Shown here piece after piece: positions 1 through 8,372 of a stretch of 64,000 nt of DNA. The stretch's first letter is position 1, and the number at the start of each line of letters is the position of its first letter. The notes beneath the pieces were generated by a model. It saw only the letters and a list, made by a program, of their open reading frames with translations, searched no databases and had not been told where the DNA came from. The translations under genes and the position numbers were made by a program. The stretch is from Prauserella halophila (GTDB lineage Bacteria > Actinomycetota > Actinomycetes > Mycobacteriales > Pseudonocardiaceae), in contig NZ_JAMTCQ010000012.1 of the NCBI RefSeq assembly GCF_024171895.1, positions 58,283 through 122,282 on the forward strand. The letters are read 5' to 3'.

Positions 1-521
1 ATCCGGTGCTCCCCGCGTACGCGGGGATGATCCGATCAGGTCGTAGAGGCCAGCTTCGGTGACGATGTGCTCCCCGCGTACGCGGGGATGATCCGTCGGT
101 CTCGATGGTCTGAACGTTGACGCCGCCGTGCTCCCCGCGTACGCGGGGATGAGCCGATCGCGGACAACGTGGTCGAGGATCCGTCGCAGTGCTCCCCGCG
201 CACGCGGTGATGATCCCGGGTCGCGGCCCGTCACCGACAGCTTGACGCGGTGCTCCTCGCGTACGCGGGGATGATTCCGGCGAAGCTGCTGATGGTGGCG
301 GTGCCGACGGTGCTTCCCGCGTATGCGGGGATGGTCCGGTGGCCTGCTGGTCGGTCTTGAGGTTCGTCGGTTCCGCCTCCGCGTGTGCAGAGGCGGGCCT
401 TCATCGCATGGACCTATGCTGTGGCACGCGCACTTTGCCTCGCGTATGCGGGGATTACCCGATCCAATTGTGCAGAGACCGCGGTCAACAAGCGCACGTC
501 CCGCGTACGCGGGGATCAGCC
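1..521 (+). CRISPR. CRISPR array 1, I-E-like repeats, leader-distal end
   Basis: Six clear 28-bp repeats begin at 6, 67, 128, 189, 250 and 310, separated by 32-33 bp spacers. Each begins GTGCTCC, has the perfect palindrome CCCCGCGTACGCGGGG and ends ATGATCC. Mutations rise from left to right: the first two are perfect, the third has one change, the fourth two, the sixth three. Decayed copies follow near 433 and 494. In type I-E arrays repeats decay at the end far from the leader, so the leader and newer spacers should lie left of the window. The first five bases are spacer sequence, so the array is cut by the window edge. The array is oriented towards csb1. Confidence 0.95.
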
Positions 522-585
522 GTTGTGATCGAACACGACCGCCGCGTCTGCTGTGCTGTCTGCTCCGTGCATGCGGGAGCTCGGT
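370..585 (+). repeat. Decayed CRISPR repeats upstream of csb1
   Basis: The 61-bp period of array 1 continues past the last good repeat. Near 370-398 the palindrome is replaced but a stem CCGCCTC/GAGGCGG is kept. At 433-460 the core CGCGTATGCGGGGAT survives, at 494-521 the core CCGCGTACGCGGGGAT survives, and near 557-583 only a weak hairpin remains. These look like fossil repeats at the trailer end of the array. They may still form hairpins in a transcript that runs into csb1. Confidence 0.7.
461..493 (+). other. Spacer-like segment resembling the csb1 leader
   Basis: This 33-base segment lies between the decayed repeats at 433-460 and 494-521. Its bases 462-478 match 662-678, just before the csb1 start, at 16 of 17 positions (shared core ATCCAATTGTG, then AGAGA). 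The offset is exactly 200 bp and the DNA between is not a simple duplication. It could be a crRNA-like guide acting on the csb1 promoter or leader, a shared protein-binding site, or a relic of a duplication. Which of these holds is inference. Confidence 0.5.
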
Positions 586-680
586 GGTTCTTCCGCTGTT
601 CACCCCTCGGGTCTGGACCACCGTGTGTCGTGTGTCATACTCTCTCGCCATCGATTCCATCATCCAATTGTGGAGAGAAG

Positions 681-1958
681 ATGCAACCTTCTGACTTTGT
701 TCAGCAGATCCGTGACGCGGTTGCGGATCCGATCGTCGCCGCGGTGGTGTTCGAGCACGATCTCGAGCCTGCGTGGGGGCCGGGTACGCCGGTCGCGCCG
801 CCCACCTATCCCGGGCCCTCGCGCTACGCGCACAGCCCGGACGGATTTGTCCCACGGGCCACCGACAGTTCGTGGCTGTCGGATGTGGTGCGGGACGAGT
901 CCGGTCGTCCGGTGTCGGCCGACACGGTCGTGCTCGACGAGGTGCAGTCCCAGTCCGGGCGTGCCGAGGCCGCGTTGTGGGACGCGCGGTACGACCTGGG
1001 CGGTCTTCCTGGTTTCACGGTCACGGGAAAGGACGGCAGTAGCGAGCTTCCGGCCGGTGACCAGTCGGCGGATGGCGCCGTCCAGGACGCCTATGTCACC
1101 TCGTGGACTGCGGGGCACCGGCACGCCGATTCGTGGATCCAGACCGCCACAGAGGAGCCTGGCGGTGCCCCGATCTGGAAGGCCGGCGGTGCGGTTCGTG
1201 AGCTGCTGCAGTCGATGAACGCCACCGTTGACGCGTCGACCCTGTTCGCGTACGCGCCGAACAGTCTGCTGTTCGGTTTCTGGCTCAGCACGGATGTCGA
1301 GCGCCAGCATAAGGCGCCGCGGGCCTACTCGAGCCGGGTCACCGGCCACGGTGCCCGACCTGTGTACAGCTCCGTGACGAAGTCCGACAGCTTTCCCATC
1401 AGCAAAGACAGTGTTGTCGACCGGATGGAGATGGGTCACGCGCCGGCCAAGAAGAGCAAGGGCGCGGACGGGAAGCGGACCGACCGGCCGTCCAACCTCG
1501 GGTTCGGCCCGGTGATCGTCAACATGGATGTCACGGGTTTCGTGTGCGAGGTGATCGTGGCGCGCGGTGCGATCAGTCTCGCCGCTCTGCGCGGTGTGCA
1601 GTACGGCGGAGACCAGACCAAGCGGGACGCCGCCGCGGTTGCGCTGACGGTGCTCGGTATCGCCGGTGACGTCCTGTCCCGCCGCAACAGCCACCTCCGC
1701 AGCGGCTGCGACCTGGTCGTCACGTCGTCGCGGTACGGCCTCCGTCGCCACGGTAAGCCGACCCCGGACACACTCGACGTCGATCCGAACGCAGGCGTCG
1801 ACTTCTGGGCGACCGCGTTGCACCTGGCGTTGGAGGATTGTCGGAAGGCCGGTCTGGAATGGGCCGAGCCGATCAACCTGTACCTGTCCGCACCGCAGAA
1901 GAAGCTGATCTCCGAGGGTGCCGACGCGACCAGGTCGGGCGAGGTCGAGACCAAATGA
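681..1958 (+). CDS. csb1: Csb1 (Cas7 group, GSU0053 family), type I-G/I-U effector backbone
   Basis: The protein of 425 residues resembles Csb1, the Cas7-like subunit that in type I-G forms the crRNA-binding filament. The start is ATG 681, preceded by GGAGAG at 672-677. The frame is open back to 339 but that part is decayed CRISPR sequence and is rejected as coding. A possible -10 (CATACT, about 636-641) would place the transcript start inside the region that contains the spacer-like match. The stop overlaps csb2 by ATGA, so the two are translationally coupled. I assign the family from overall resemblance and from the neighbours csb2 and cas3; no single catalytic motif is expected in Cas7 proteins. 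Confidence 0.82.
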   Translation: MQPSDFVQQIRDAVADPIVAAVVFEHDLEPAWGPGTPVAPPTYPGPSRYAHSPDGFVPRATDSSWLSDVVRDESGRPVSADTVVLDEVQSQSGRAEAALWDARYDLGGLPGFTVTGKDGSSELPAGDQSADGAVQDAYVTSWTAGHRHADSWIQTATEEPGGAPIWKAGGAVRELLQSMNATVDASTLFAYAPNSLLFGFWLSTDVERQHKAPRAYSSRVTGHGARPVYSSVTKSDSFPISKDSVVDRMEMGHAPAKKSKGADGKRTDRPSNLGFGPVIVNMDVTGFVCEVIVARGAISLAALRGVQYGGDQTKRDAAAVALTVLGIAGDVLSRRNSHLRSGCDLVVTSSRYGLRRHGKPTPDTLDVDPNAGVDFWATALHLALEDCRKAGLEWAEPINLYLSAPQKKLISEGADATRSGEVETK

Positions 1959-3172
1959 TTCGTCTCCGTCTGCACAACCCGGGCAGGGTGTGGACGGCGT
2001 CGACGGGCCAGAACGGTGGCCGGTCGGCGTGGCCGGTGTCCCCGTGGACGGTCCTCGCCGCCCTGGTCAACGGTGCGCACTTGTCGGGGAATCCGGACCC
2101 TGCGCGGGCCGCGATCGCCGAGCTCGCCGCCGACGCGGATCCGTGGATGTGGCTGCCCGAGGTCGCCGACCAGACCGCCGGTGCCCGGTACGTGGGTCCG
2201 ACGGGTCCGCAGCCGGCCGCCGCGCACCACACGCATCTGGATGCCTCTCGTGCCATCGCAGGCGCGACCGACCGGCGCACGAAACACCAGTTGCTGGAGG
2301 CGCGCACGGAGTGGTCCACGTCGACCGTGTTCCTCGACTTCCCGGACGTGTTGACCACCGCGCAGCTCGGTTCCCTCGCCGATGCCGCGCGCGCCACTCC
2401 CTACGTCGGGCGGGCCACCGACGAGGTCACCATCGGCGTGCTGTCCGGCCAGGGTGGCGACTGGTGGGACCACACCGCCGACGAGCTCGCCGACCCGGCG
2501 ATGTCCGAACCGGGCGCCGATCACCGCCGGCATGTGCCGACCGACCTGGCCGGCTCCGTGCGCTGCACCGACTCGGATTTCCTCGACCGGTGCGACCTCG
2601 ACCACCAGCGACGACAGGACGGAATCCCCGGACTGTCGATCGTCGCCCGTGGTCGTGGCGTGCGGTATGTGCAGACCACCGACCGAACGAGCGGTGCGAT
2701 CGCGCTCGTGCTGGACGGGAAACGCACAGCCGGCGAGCTGTACACCGCCCTCGAGGAGACGGGCGAGCCGGTTCCGTTCCTGCTCGGCAGCAACCGGCGT
2801 CCGTGGGGTGCGTTGTTTCCCGACGTCGACGCCGCGTCCCGCATGGCCGGCGCGGTGCCGCACCTGTTCACCGGCGATGAGCCGCGGACGATGTACGTGA
2901 ACCGGTGGCACGGCACGTCGGCCACGTCGTGGCGGACGGTCGCACCGGTGGCAGGGCACCCGGACCGGCGCCGCATCACCGCCGAACTCGAAGCCACGTC
3001 GAACGGACACGTGTCCGTGCGCCACGTCGGCGCCTGCCCCGAACTTCCGCACCTGTCCCTGTGGCACGTGGCGCTCGAACTCGATCAGCCGCACCCGGGG
3101 CCGATCCAGTACGGCGACGGCTGGCGATTCGGCTACGGCCGGTTCCGCAAGAGCGACGAGGAGAACCAGTGA
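1955..3172 (+). CDS. csb2: Csb2 (Cas5-Cas6 fusion, GSU0054 family)
   Basis: The 405-residue protein starts at ATG 1955 inside the csb1 stop. Csb2 proteins join a Cas5 part, which caps the 5' end of crRNA, to a Cas6-like part. The N-terminal MIRLRLHNPGRVW fits the Cas5 strand. The C-terminal end carries HVALELDQPHPGPIQYGDGW followed by RFGYGRF, matching the conserved His and glycine-rich loop at the end of Csb2/Cas6. The stop overlaps the cas3 GTG start by four bases. A separate Cas6e-like gene follows cas3, so either this Cas6 part has lost its nuclease role or two processing enzymes coexist. Confidence 0.82.
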   Translation: MIRLRLHNPGRVWTASTGQNGGRSAWPVSPWTVLAALVNGAHLSGNPDPARAAIAELAADADPWMWLPEVADQTAGARYVGPTGPQPAAAHHTHLDASRAIAGATDRRTKHQLLEARTEWSTSTVFLDFPDVLTTAQLGSLADAARATPYVGRATDEVTIGVLSGQGGDWWDHTADELADPAMSEPGADHRRHVPTDLAGSVRCTDSDFLDRCDLDHQRRQDGIPGLSIVARGRGVRYVQTTDRTSGAIALVLDGKRTAGELYTALEETGEPVPFLLGSNRRPWGALFPDVDAASRMAGAVPHLFTGDEPRTMYVNRWHGTSATSWRTVAPVAGHPDRRRITAELEATSNGHVSVRHVGACPELPHLSLWHVALELDQPHPGPIQYGDGWRFGYGRFRKSDEENQ

Positions 3173-6100
3173 CCAGCGAGTTTCCGACGTTCGCGGAGTT
3201 CCACCGTGACGTGTACGGCGTCGACCCGTTCCCGTGGCAGGACGCGCTCGCCGAGCGGGTCAGTGCCGCCGACGCGTGGCCCGGCACCGTGTCCGTTCCT
3301 ACCGGCCTGGGGAAGACGAGGTGTATCGCGGTCGCCGTGTGGCATCTGGCGAAGCAGGTCCACGGCGGGATGGATGGCCGTACAGCACCGCTGCGGATCC
3401 TGCACGTCGTCGACCGCACCAGCATCGTCGACCAGACGCACGCCGACCTTTCGGCCCTGCGGGACGGGTTGTGGTCGCCCGGTGGCCCCGCCGCGTCCCT
3501 TGTCGCGAGCACCCTCGCCGGCACCTTCGGTAGCGACCCCACCACCGGACCGCTGGTGATCGGTCGTATCCACGGCAGCTCCCCGGACACCGGGCACTGG
3601 CACGCGGTCGACCGGCCCACCGTCGTCACGATGACCGCCCACCAGGCGGTCAGTCGCGGACTCTTCCGCGGCTTCGGTGTGTCACCCGGCCTGTCGCCGG
3701 TCCACGCCGCGCTCGTCGGCGTCGACAGCCTGGTGTTGTTCGACGAACCGCATCTGTCCGCGCCTGCGGTGAAGACCCTCCGCGCGATCAAACAGCACCA
3801 GCAGCACAGCGACGTGCCCGGCATCCCGACCGGTCAATGCGTCCAGCTGGGCGCGACGGTCGACGCCATCGGCACGGTCCACACCACGTCCGACGCCGAC
3901 CGGTCGCACCCGGTCGCCACCCGCCGCCTCACCGCAGCCAAGACGCTGCACGTGCACCCGTGCGGAGACAAGGACGCCGACGTGACCGGTGAACTCGTCG
4001 CCCGCGCACGGGACGCGCTCGCCGGTATCGACGACATGGTCCTCGTCGTTGCGAACACCGTCGCAACAGCGCGACAGGTGCACGCCAAACTCACCGCCGG
4101 TCGCAAACCCGACGTTCCTGCCTCCGACGCGCTCCTGGTGACCTCGCGTGTCCGCCGCGACGAGCGCCGCGTCCTGGACGAGCGAATGGCGGCCGGTGGG
4201 GCGCGTCTGGTCGTCGCCACCCAGACCGTCGAAGCGGGCGTCGATCTCGACGCGCACGCTCTGGTCACCGAAACGTCGGACTGGTCGTCGCTGGTGCAGC
4301 GGTTGGGCCGGCTCAACCGCCGCGGCGACCGTGACACCGCCGCCGCACACCTCGTCGCGCCCATCACACCCCGCACCGGCACCGCGGCCGTGTACGGCGA
4401 CGATGTCACCGAAGCCATGACCCGGCTGGCCGGCATGCTCGACGGCAACGGCGTCGGCCCCGACCAGCTCGCCGCTCTCACCAGCGAGCACGCGGACCTG
4501 ATCGACCAGGCAACGCGCCCCGCACCACCGGCGCCCACGCTGTCGGCGGAGCTGTTGCCGACGATCGCGCACACCAGGCCCCGTCCGGCCGCCGACATCA
4601 ACGTGCAGTCCTACATCACCGGTGTGGAAGAACGTCGCCGCATCACCGACGTCACCGTCGTGTGGCGCCGCATTTTCGCCGCGGACGTACTCGACGACAT
4701 GCCTGTCACCCCGAACGAAACGGTGTCGGTGCCGGTCGCCGAGGTCAATGGACTGCTCGCTGCCCGTCTGGCCGGCAGGCCGGCGCGACTCGGCGCGCTC
4801 GACGACGACGGTGAATCCTCACCGGAGGAAACGTCGCCGCGCCGGTGGCGTTCCGACGAACCGGCCGCCTACGTCCGCCGCGGCGACGAATGGACACCGG
4901 CACATTCGCACCGCGACATCACACCCGGCTCGCTCGTCGCCCTGCATGTCGACAGCGGCGGCCACGACGCCACCGGATGGAACCCCGCCAGCACCGACCC
5001 CGTCGCGGACCTGTCGGCGCGCATCGCGCATGACAACGGCCGCTGGTGGATCGCCAACCGCGAGACCATCGCCGAGGTCGCGGAACCGCTCGACCAAGAC
5101 CGATCCGATGCGTGGCAGCGCCTCCTCGACCAGGGGCCCGACCAGTTCGGCGACGACCTCGAACAGCTCCTCGACGACGTCCTGGACGGGCGCATCGGAC
5201 CGTGGGGCGAGATCGAGTACGGCAGCATCACCGACCACGGCATCTGGGTCCGCACCATGTCCGCGAAGACCACCGAACACCTCGTCACACTGGCCGACCA
5301 CGCCGCGCACGTTGCGCACGAAACCCGGGAAGCTGCGATCCGCGCCGGCGTCGTGCCCGAGCTCGTGCCTGTCCTCGAGCACGCGGCTCACCGCCACGAC
5401 GACGGGAAAGCCGACCCGGCGTTCCAAGCCGCGCTCGGCGCCGACGCCCGTGGCCCTGCGCTGGCAAAATCGGCGCCAGGCACCCGGTACGGGCGTGGTC
5501 TCGTGCCCACCGGATGGCGCCACGAAGCCGCCTCCGCGGCGCTGCTTCCCGACGACACGCACCCGCTCACAGCGCACATCGTCGCCGCACACCACGGATG
5601 GGCCCGCCCCGTCATGCCACCCGCCGACGGCCCCGGGCAGAACATCGACACTGCCGACAGGTTCGCTGCCATGAACCAGCGGTACGGGCCGTGGGGCTTG
5701 GCATGGCTCGAAACCGTCATGCGCCTCGCCGACCACCGCGCATCCGCCGAGCCGGTGGAGGGATACGCACCGCCGACGACACACCTGCCCCGCGCATCCC
5801 GCAGCGAACGGATCGACGAACCGCTCATCGAGCTCTCCGGCGCGGACGTGGACGGGCCGCTTGCCTGGTGGTCCGTGGCCGGTGCGCTCGCCGCCGCCAC
5901 CGAGCTCGACGAGACTGCGCGCATCAGCTTCACCCCGGGGATCGGTGGTTCCCGTGCCAGGCTCCACACGTCCGCAACACTCGAGCAGATCGCCGACCAC
6001 GTCGTGGCCGTGTGCTCCGAGCTCGACGACGTCCGCGGCGACATCGCACCGAAGCACGAGAAGATCAACACTGACCGCGCCCGGGCGCTCGTCTCCGACT

Positions 6101-6624
6101 ACACCGGACCGGCTCGCCGCGCCGTCGCATCACTCGTCGACGACACCACCGCGGGTGACGCCAAGAACAACGTCCTGATCCGCGCGCACTGGTCTCACCA
6201 GAACTCGGGGTTTCTCCGCGGCTTCACCCCGGACGCCGACCACGTCGCGGACGTCCTCACCGGCAACGCCGCGAGCCAGTACGACACGGACAAGACGTTC
6301 GGCCTCGTCGGCTACCGGGGAACGTCAGCGATCCTCGCCGGAACCGGCACCACCATCCGCAGCGGCCTGCTCCCGCTCGTTCTTGCGGCCCACTCCCGGC
6401 TTCCGTCCACCGGCTCCGACCGGCCCGCCGGCGTCACGAGCGACAACCGTGCCGCACTACCCATGCCCGAACGGCCGGTCACCTGGACCGCGCTCGTCGC
6501 GCTCCTCCAGTCCGCCGCGTCCGCACCAAGGCGGCCGTGGAACGCCGCCGGAATCCACACGCTCCAGCTCCACCGCATCACCGCAGAGGAGGGGAAGGTC
6601 CCGACATGGGAAGCAGCGCAGTAA
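3169..6624 (+). CDS. cas3: Cas3 helicase-nuclease with C-terminal HD domain
   Basis: This 1151-residue protein degrades target DNA after crRNA-guided recognition. Start GTG 3169 overlaps the csb2 stop. Helicase motifs in order: Walker A PTGLGKT (about residues 44-50), Walker B VLFDEPH (about 190-196), VEAGVDLD, and motif VI QRLGRLNRRG (about 377). The HD nuclease lies C-terminal: HRHDDGKADPAF near residue 740, then RHE and AHHGWARP. Helicase before HD is the type I-G arrangement, the reverse of most Cas3 proteins. The end overlaps cas6e by 19 bases. All key residues look intact, so an active nuclease is expected. Confidence 0.92.
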   Translation: MTSEFPTFAEFHRDVYGVDPFPWQDALAERVSAADAWPGTVSVPTGLGKTRCIAVAVWHLAKQVHGGMDGRTAPLRILHVVDRTSIVDQTHADLSALRDGLWSPGGPAASLVASTLAGTFGSDPTTGPLVIGRIHGSSPDTGHWHAVDRPTVVTMTAHQAVSRGLFRGFGVSPGLSPVHAALVGVDSLVLFDEPHLSAPAVKTLRAIKQHQQHSDVPGIPTGQCVQLGATVDAIGTVHTTSDADRSHPVATRRLTAAKTLHVHPCGDKDADVTGELVARARDALAGIDDMVLVVANTVATARQVHAKLTAGRKPDVPASDALLVTSRVRRDERRVLDERMAAGGARLVVATQTVEAGVDLDAHALVTETSDWSSLVQRLGRLNRRGDRDTAAAHLVAPITPRTGTAAVYGDDVTEAMTRLAGMLDGNGVGPDQLAALTSEHADLIDQATRPAPPAPTLSAELLPTIAHTRPRPAADINVQSYITGVEERRRITDVTVVWRRIFAADVLDDMPVTPNETVSVPVAEVNGLLAARLAGRPARLGALDDDGESSPEETSPRRWRSDEPAAYVRRGDEWTPAHSHRDITPGSLVALHVDSGGHDATGWNPASTDPVADLSARIAHDNGRWWIANRETIAEVAEPLDQDRSDAWQRLLDQGPDQFGDDLEQLLDDVLDGRIGPWGEIEYGSITDHGIWVRTMSAKTTEHLVTLADHAAHVAHETREAAIRAGVVPELVPVLEHAAHRHDDGKADPAFQAALGADARGPALAKSAPGTRYGRGLVPTGWRHEAASAALLPDDTHPLTAHIVAAHHGWARPVMPPADGPGQNIDTADRFAAMNQRYGPWGLAWLETVMRLADHRASAEPVEGYAPPTTHLPRASRSERIDEPLIELSGADVDGPLAWWSVAGALAAATELDETARISFTPGIGGSRARLHTSATLEQIADHVVAVCSELDDVRGDIAPKHEKINTDRARALVSDYTGPARRAVASLVDDTTAGDAKNNVLIRAHWSHQNSGFLRGFTPDADHVADVLTGNAASQYDTDKTFGLVGYRGTSAILAGTGTTIRSGLLPLVLAAHSRLPSTGSDRPAGVTSDNRAALPMPERPVTWTALVALLQSAASAPRRPWNAAGIHTLQLHRITAEEGKVPTWEAAQ

Positions 6625-7280
6625 CCAGTGACTTCGTCATCACCACGTCCGACGGCATCGGACTCGAGGCCGAGAAAGACAGGGATTTCGGGCACTGGAT
6701 GTCGATCAGCCTTTTCGCGGAGGGCCCGGACTACGTCGCACGACGCGAGAACTCGACGCTGTGGGCCGCTGTCGACGCGCGCACGATCATCGTCCGCACG
6801 GCAGCGGCCGAACCGACGCACCTGCCGAAGTTCGTCGAGCACATCGAACGTCGCGACATCCCGACGCGCGCCGTCGGTGACCATGTGAGCGTGCGCGTCG
6901 ACCTCGCCGCCCACAAATCACCGATCCACCACACCGACCCCGACGTGCACGCACGGCTCAAGTCCGGAGCGAACGGCCAGGCACGGCCCGCAGGCGAGGG
7001 ACTCGCCTACAGGGTGAACAAGGTCCCCGTCCCCGCAGCCGAGGTCCAGACGTGGGCAACGGCCAAGCTCGCAAGGCACGGCGTCGAAGCCGACGATGTG
7101 GACATCGAGTGGTATCGCGAGATCCGATACAAACGTGGCCGATCGACCCTGCCCGTCGCACGGGTCTACGCCACCGGAACCGTCACCGACGCCGACACCT
7201 GGAACGAGGCCGTCACAACAGCCGCCGGACTCGGCAAAGGCAAAAGCTGGGGGACAGGGTGCATCCTGGAACGAAACTGA
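6606..7280 (+). CDS. cas6e: CasE/Cas6e-like CRISPR RNA endonuclease
   Basis: The 224-residue protein resembles CasE (Cse3), which cuts pre-crRNA at the repeat hairpin in type I-E. Visible signs are a central LWAAVDARTIIVRTAAAEP stretch that parallels the LWRV-x-LLVQS-x-PDW region, and the glycine-rich end GLGKGKSWGTGCILERN. His30 (in FGHWM) falls where the catalytic His of Thermus Cse3 would be; that alignment is by eye. ATG 6606 follows GGAGGGGAAGG and overlaps cas3. Array 2 starts 44 bp after its stop, so the array may be read with the operon. A Cas6e in a csb1/csb2/cas3 operon is unexpected. Confidence 0.78.
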   Translation: MGSSAVTSDFVITTSDGIGLEAEKDRDFGHWMSISLFAEGPDYVARRENSTLWAAVDARTIIVRTAAAEPTHLPKFVEHIERRDIPTRAVGDHVSVRVDLAAHKSPIHHTDPDVHARLKSGANGQARPAGEGLAYRVNKVPVPAAEVQTWATAKLARHGVEADDVDIEWYREIRYKRGRSTLPVARVYATGTVTDADTWNEAVTTAAGLGKGKSWGTGCILERN

Positions 7281-7324
7281 ATGAGAATCGCCCTACGCGC
7301 CGGTATCGCCCCTGGTCAAGAAGT

Positions 7325-8329
7325 GTCGCCCCCGCGTACGCGGGGATGTTCCGCGATGGAGGCGACGCCTGATCTTGAGCTCGAGGTCGCCCCCGCGTAC
7401 GCGGGGATGTTCCCCCGAGCCCGTCGACGGGCATGTGGGCTGCGGCGTCGCCCCCGCGTACGCGGGGATGTTCCCGCCACGATCCACCCCCACACCACCA
7501 TCACCACGTCGCCCCCGCGTACGCGGGGATGTTCCGTCCTCGCCGCTGTCGACGACGACTTCGCGGGCGTCGCCCCCGCGTACGCGGGGATGTTCCGCGC
7601 ACCGGGTGGCCGCCGGCGAACGTGACGTTGTCGCCCCCGCGTACGCGGGGATGTTCCTTCGTCGCGTTGTTGCTGGTCATGGCCTTACCCGTCGCCCCCG
7701 CGTACGCGGGGATGTTCCGGTCGAACCGGGTGACTACGTGATCCGCGGCGTGTCGCCCCCGCGTACGCGGGGATGTTCCGGGCTCGGGGCCGGAGTGGCT
7801 GACCTTCCACCCGTCGCCCCCGCGTACGCGGGGATGTTCCGGTCGTTCGGACAGCGATGAAGCTGGAGTAGGGGTCGCCCCCGCGTACGCGGGGATGTTC
7901 CGTGGTCGCCCACGCCACGGTCGACGACCCACCCGTCGCCCCCGCGTACGCGGGGATGTTCCCAGGTGCGTCTTGCCGTTCTGCCGCGCCACGAGGTCGC
8001 CCCCGCGTATGCGGGGATGTTCCCGCGATACGTTCGGAGTTCGCACCGTCGGCGAAGTCGCCCCCGCGTATGCGGGGATGTTCCCCAGCTGGTCATGTTC
8101 AACTCTCTGATCGCGCGGTCGCCCCCGCGTATGCGGGGATGTTCCACCGCCCGGCAGCGAGCCGCCGACCGCGCCCGCGTCGCCCCCGCGTACGCGGGGA
8201 TGTTCCGAACAAACGCCTCAGCTCTCTGTCGAAGGGCAAGTCGCCCCCCGCGTACGCGGGGATGTTCCGACCAGCGCCTTAAACGTGGCCTGCTGGTCAA
8301 TGTCGCCCCCGCGTATGCGGGGATGTTCC
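7325..8329 (+). CRISPR. CRISPR array 2, 17 repeats and 16 spacers
   Basis: Repeats of 28 bp start at 7325 and recur every 61 bp to 8302, with 33-bp spacers. The repeat begins GTCGCC, contains the same palindrome CCCCGCGTACGCGGGG and ends ATGTTCC. It differs from array 1 at four positions. A TATG core variant appears in the repeats at 7996, 8057, 8118 and 8302, and the one at 8240 has an extra C. These changes sit at the right end, so the leader is probably at the left, next to cas6e, and transcription is rightward. I saw no spacer that plainly matches this window. Confidence 0.99.
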
Positions 8330-8372
8330 CGGCCGATGCTGGTCGGCGCAGGCCATACTCAGGCCGCTGAGC

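Noticed and set aside
1-4. ATCC at the very start taken as the end of another repeat
   Set aside because: The next repeat begins at 6, which would leave a one-base spacer; it is spacer sequence.
339-680. In-frame extension of csb1 back to 339
   Set aside because: It runs through decayed CRISPR repeats and spacers, has no ribosome site, and ATG 681 has one.
1436-3094. 552-codon minus-strand frame opposite csb1 and csb2
   Set aside because: Arg-rich, no recognisable domain, and complementary to well supported genes.
7353-8301. Self-targeting spacers in array 2
   Set aside because: Reading the 16 spacers against the window gave no convincing match; a genome search would be needed.
7281-8370. 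Long open frames on both strands across array 2 with repeated PAYAGM or RVRGD peptides
   Set aside because: They are translations of the CRISPR repeat, whose 61-bp unit happens to lack stops in several frames.
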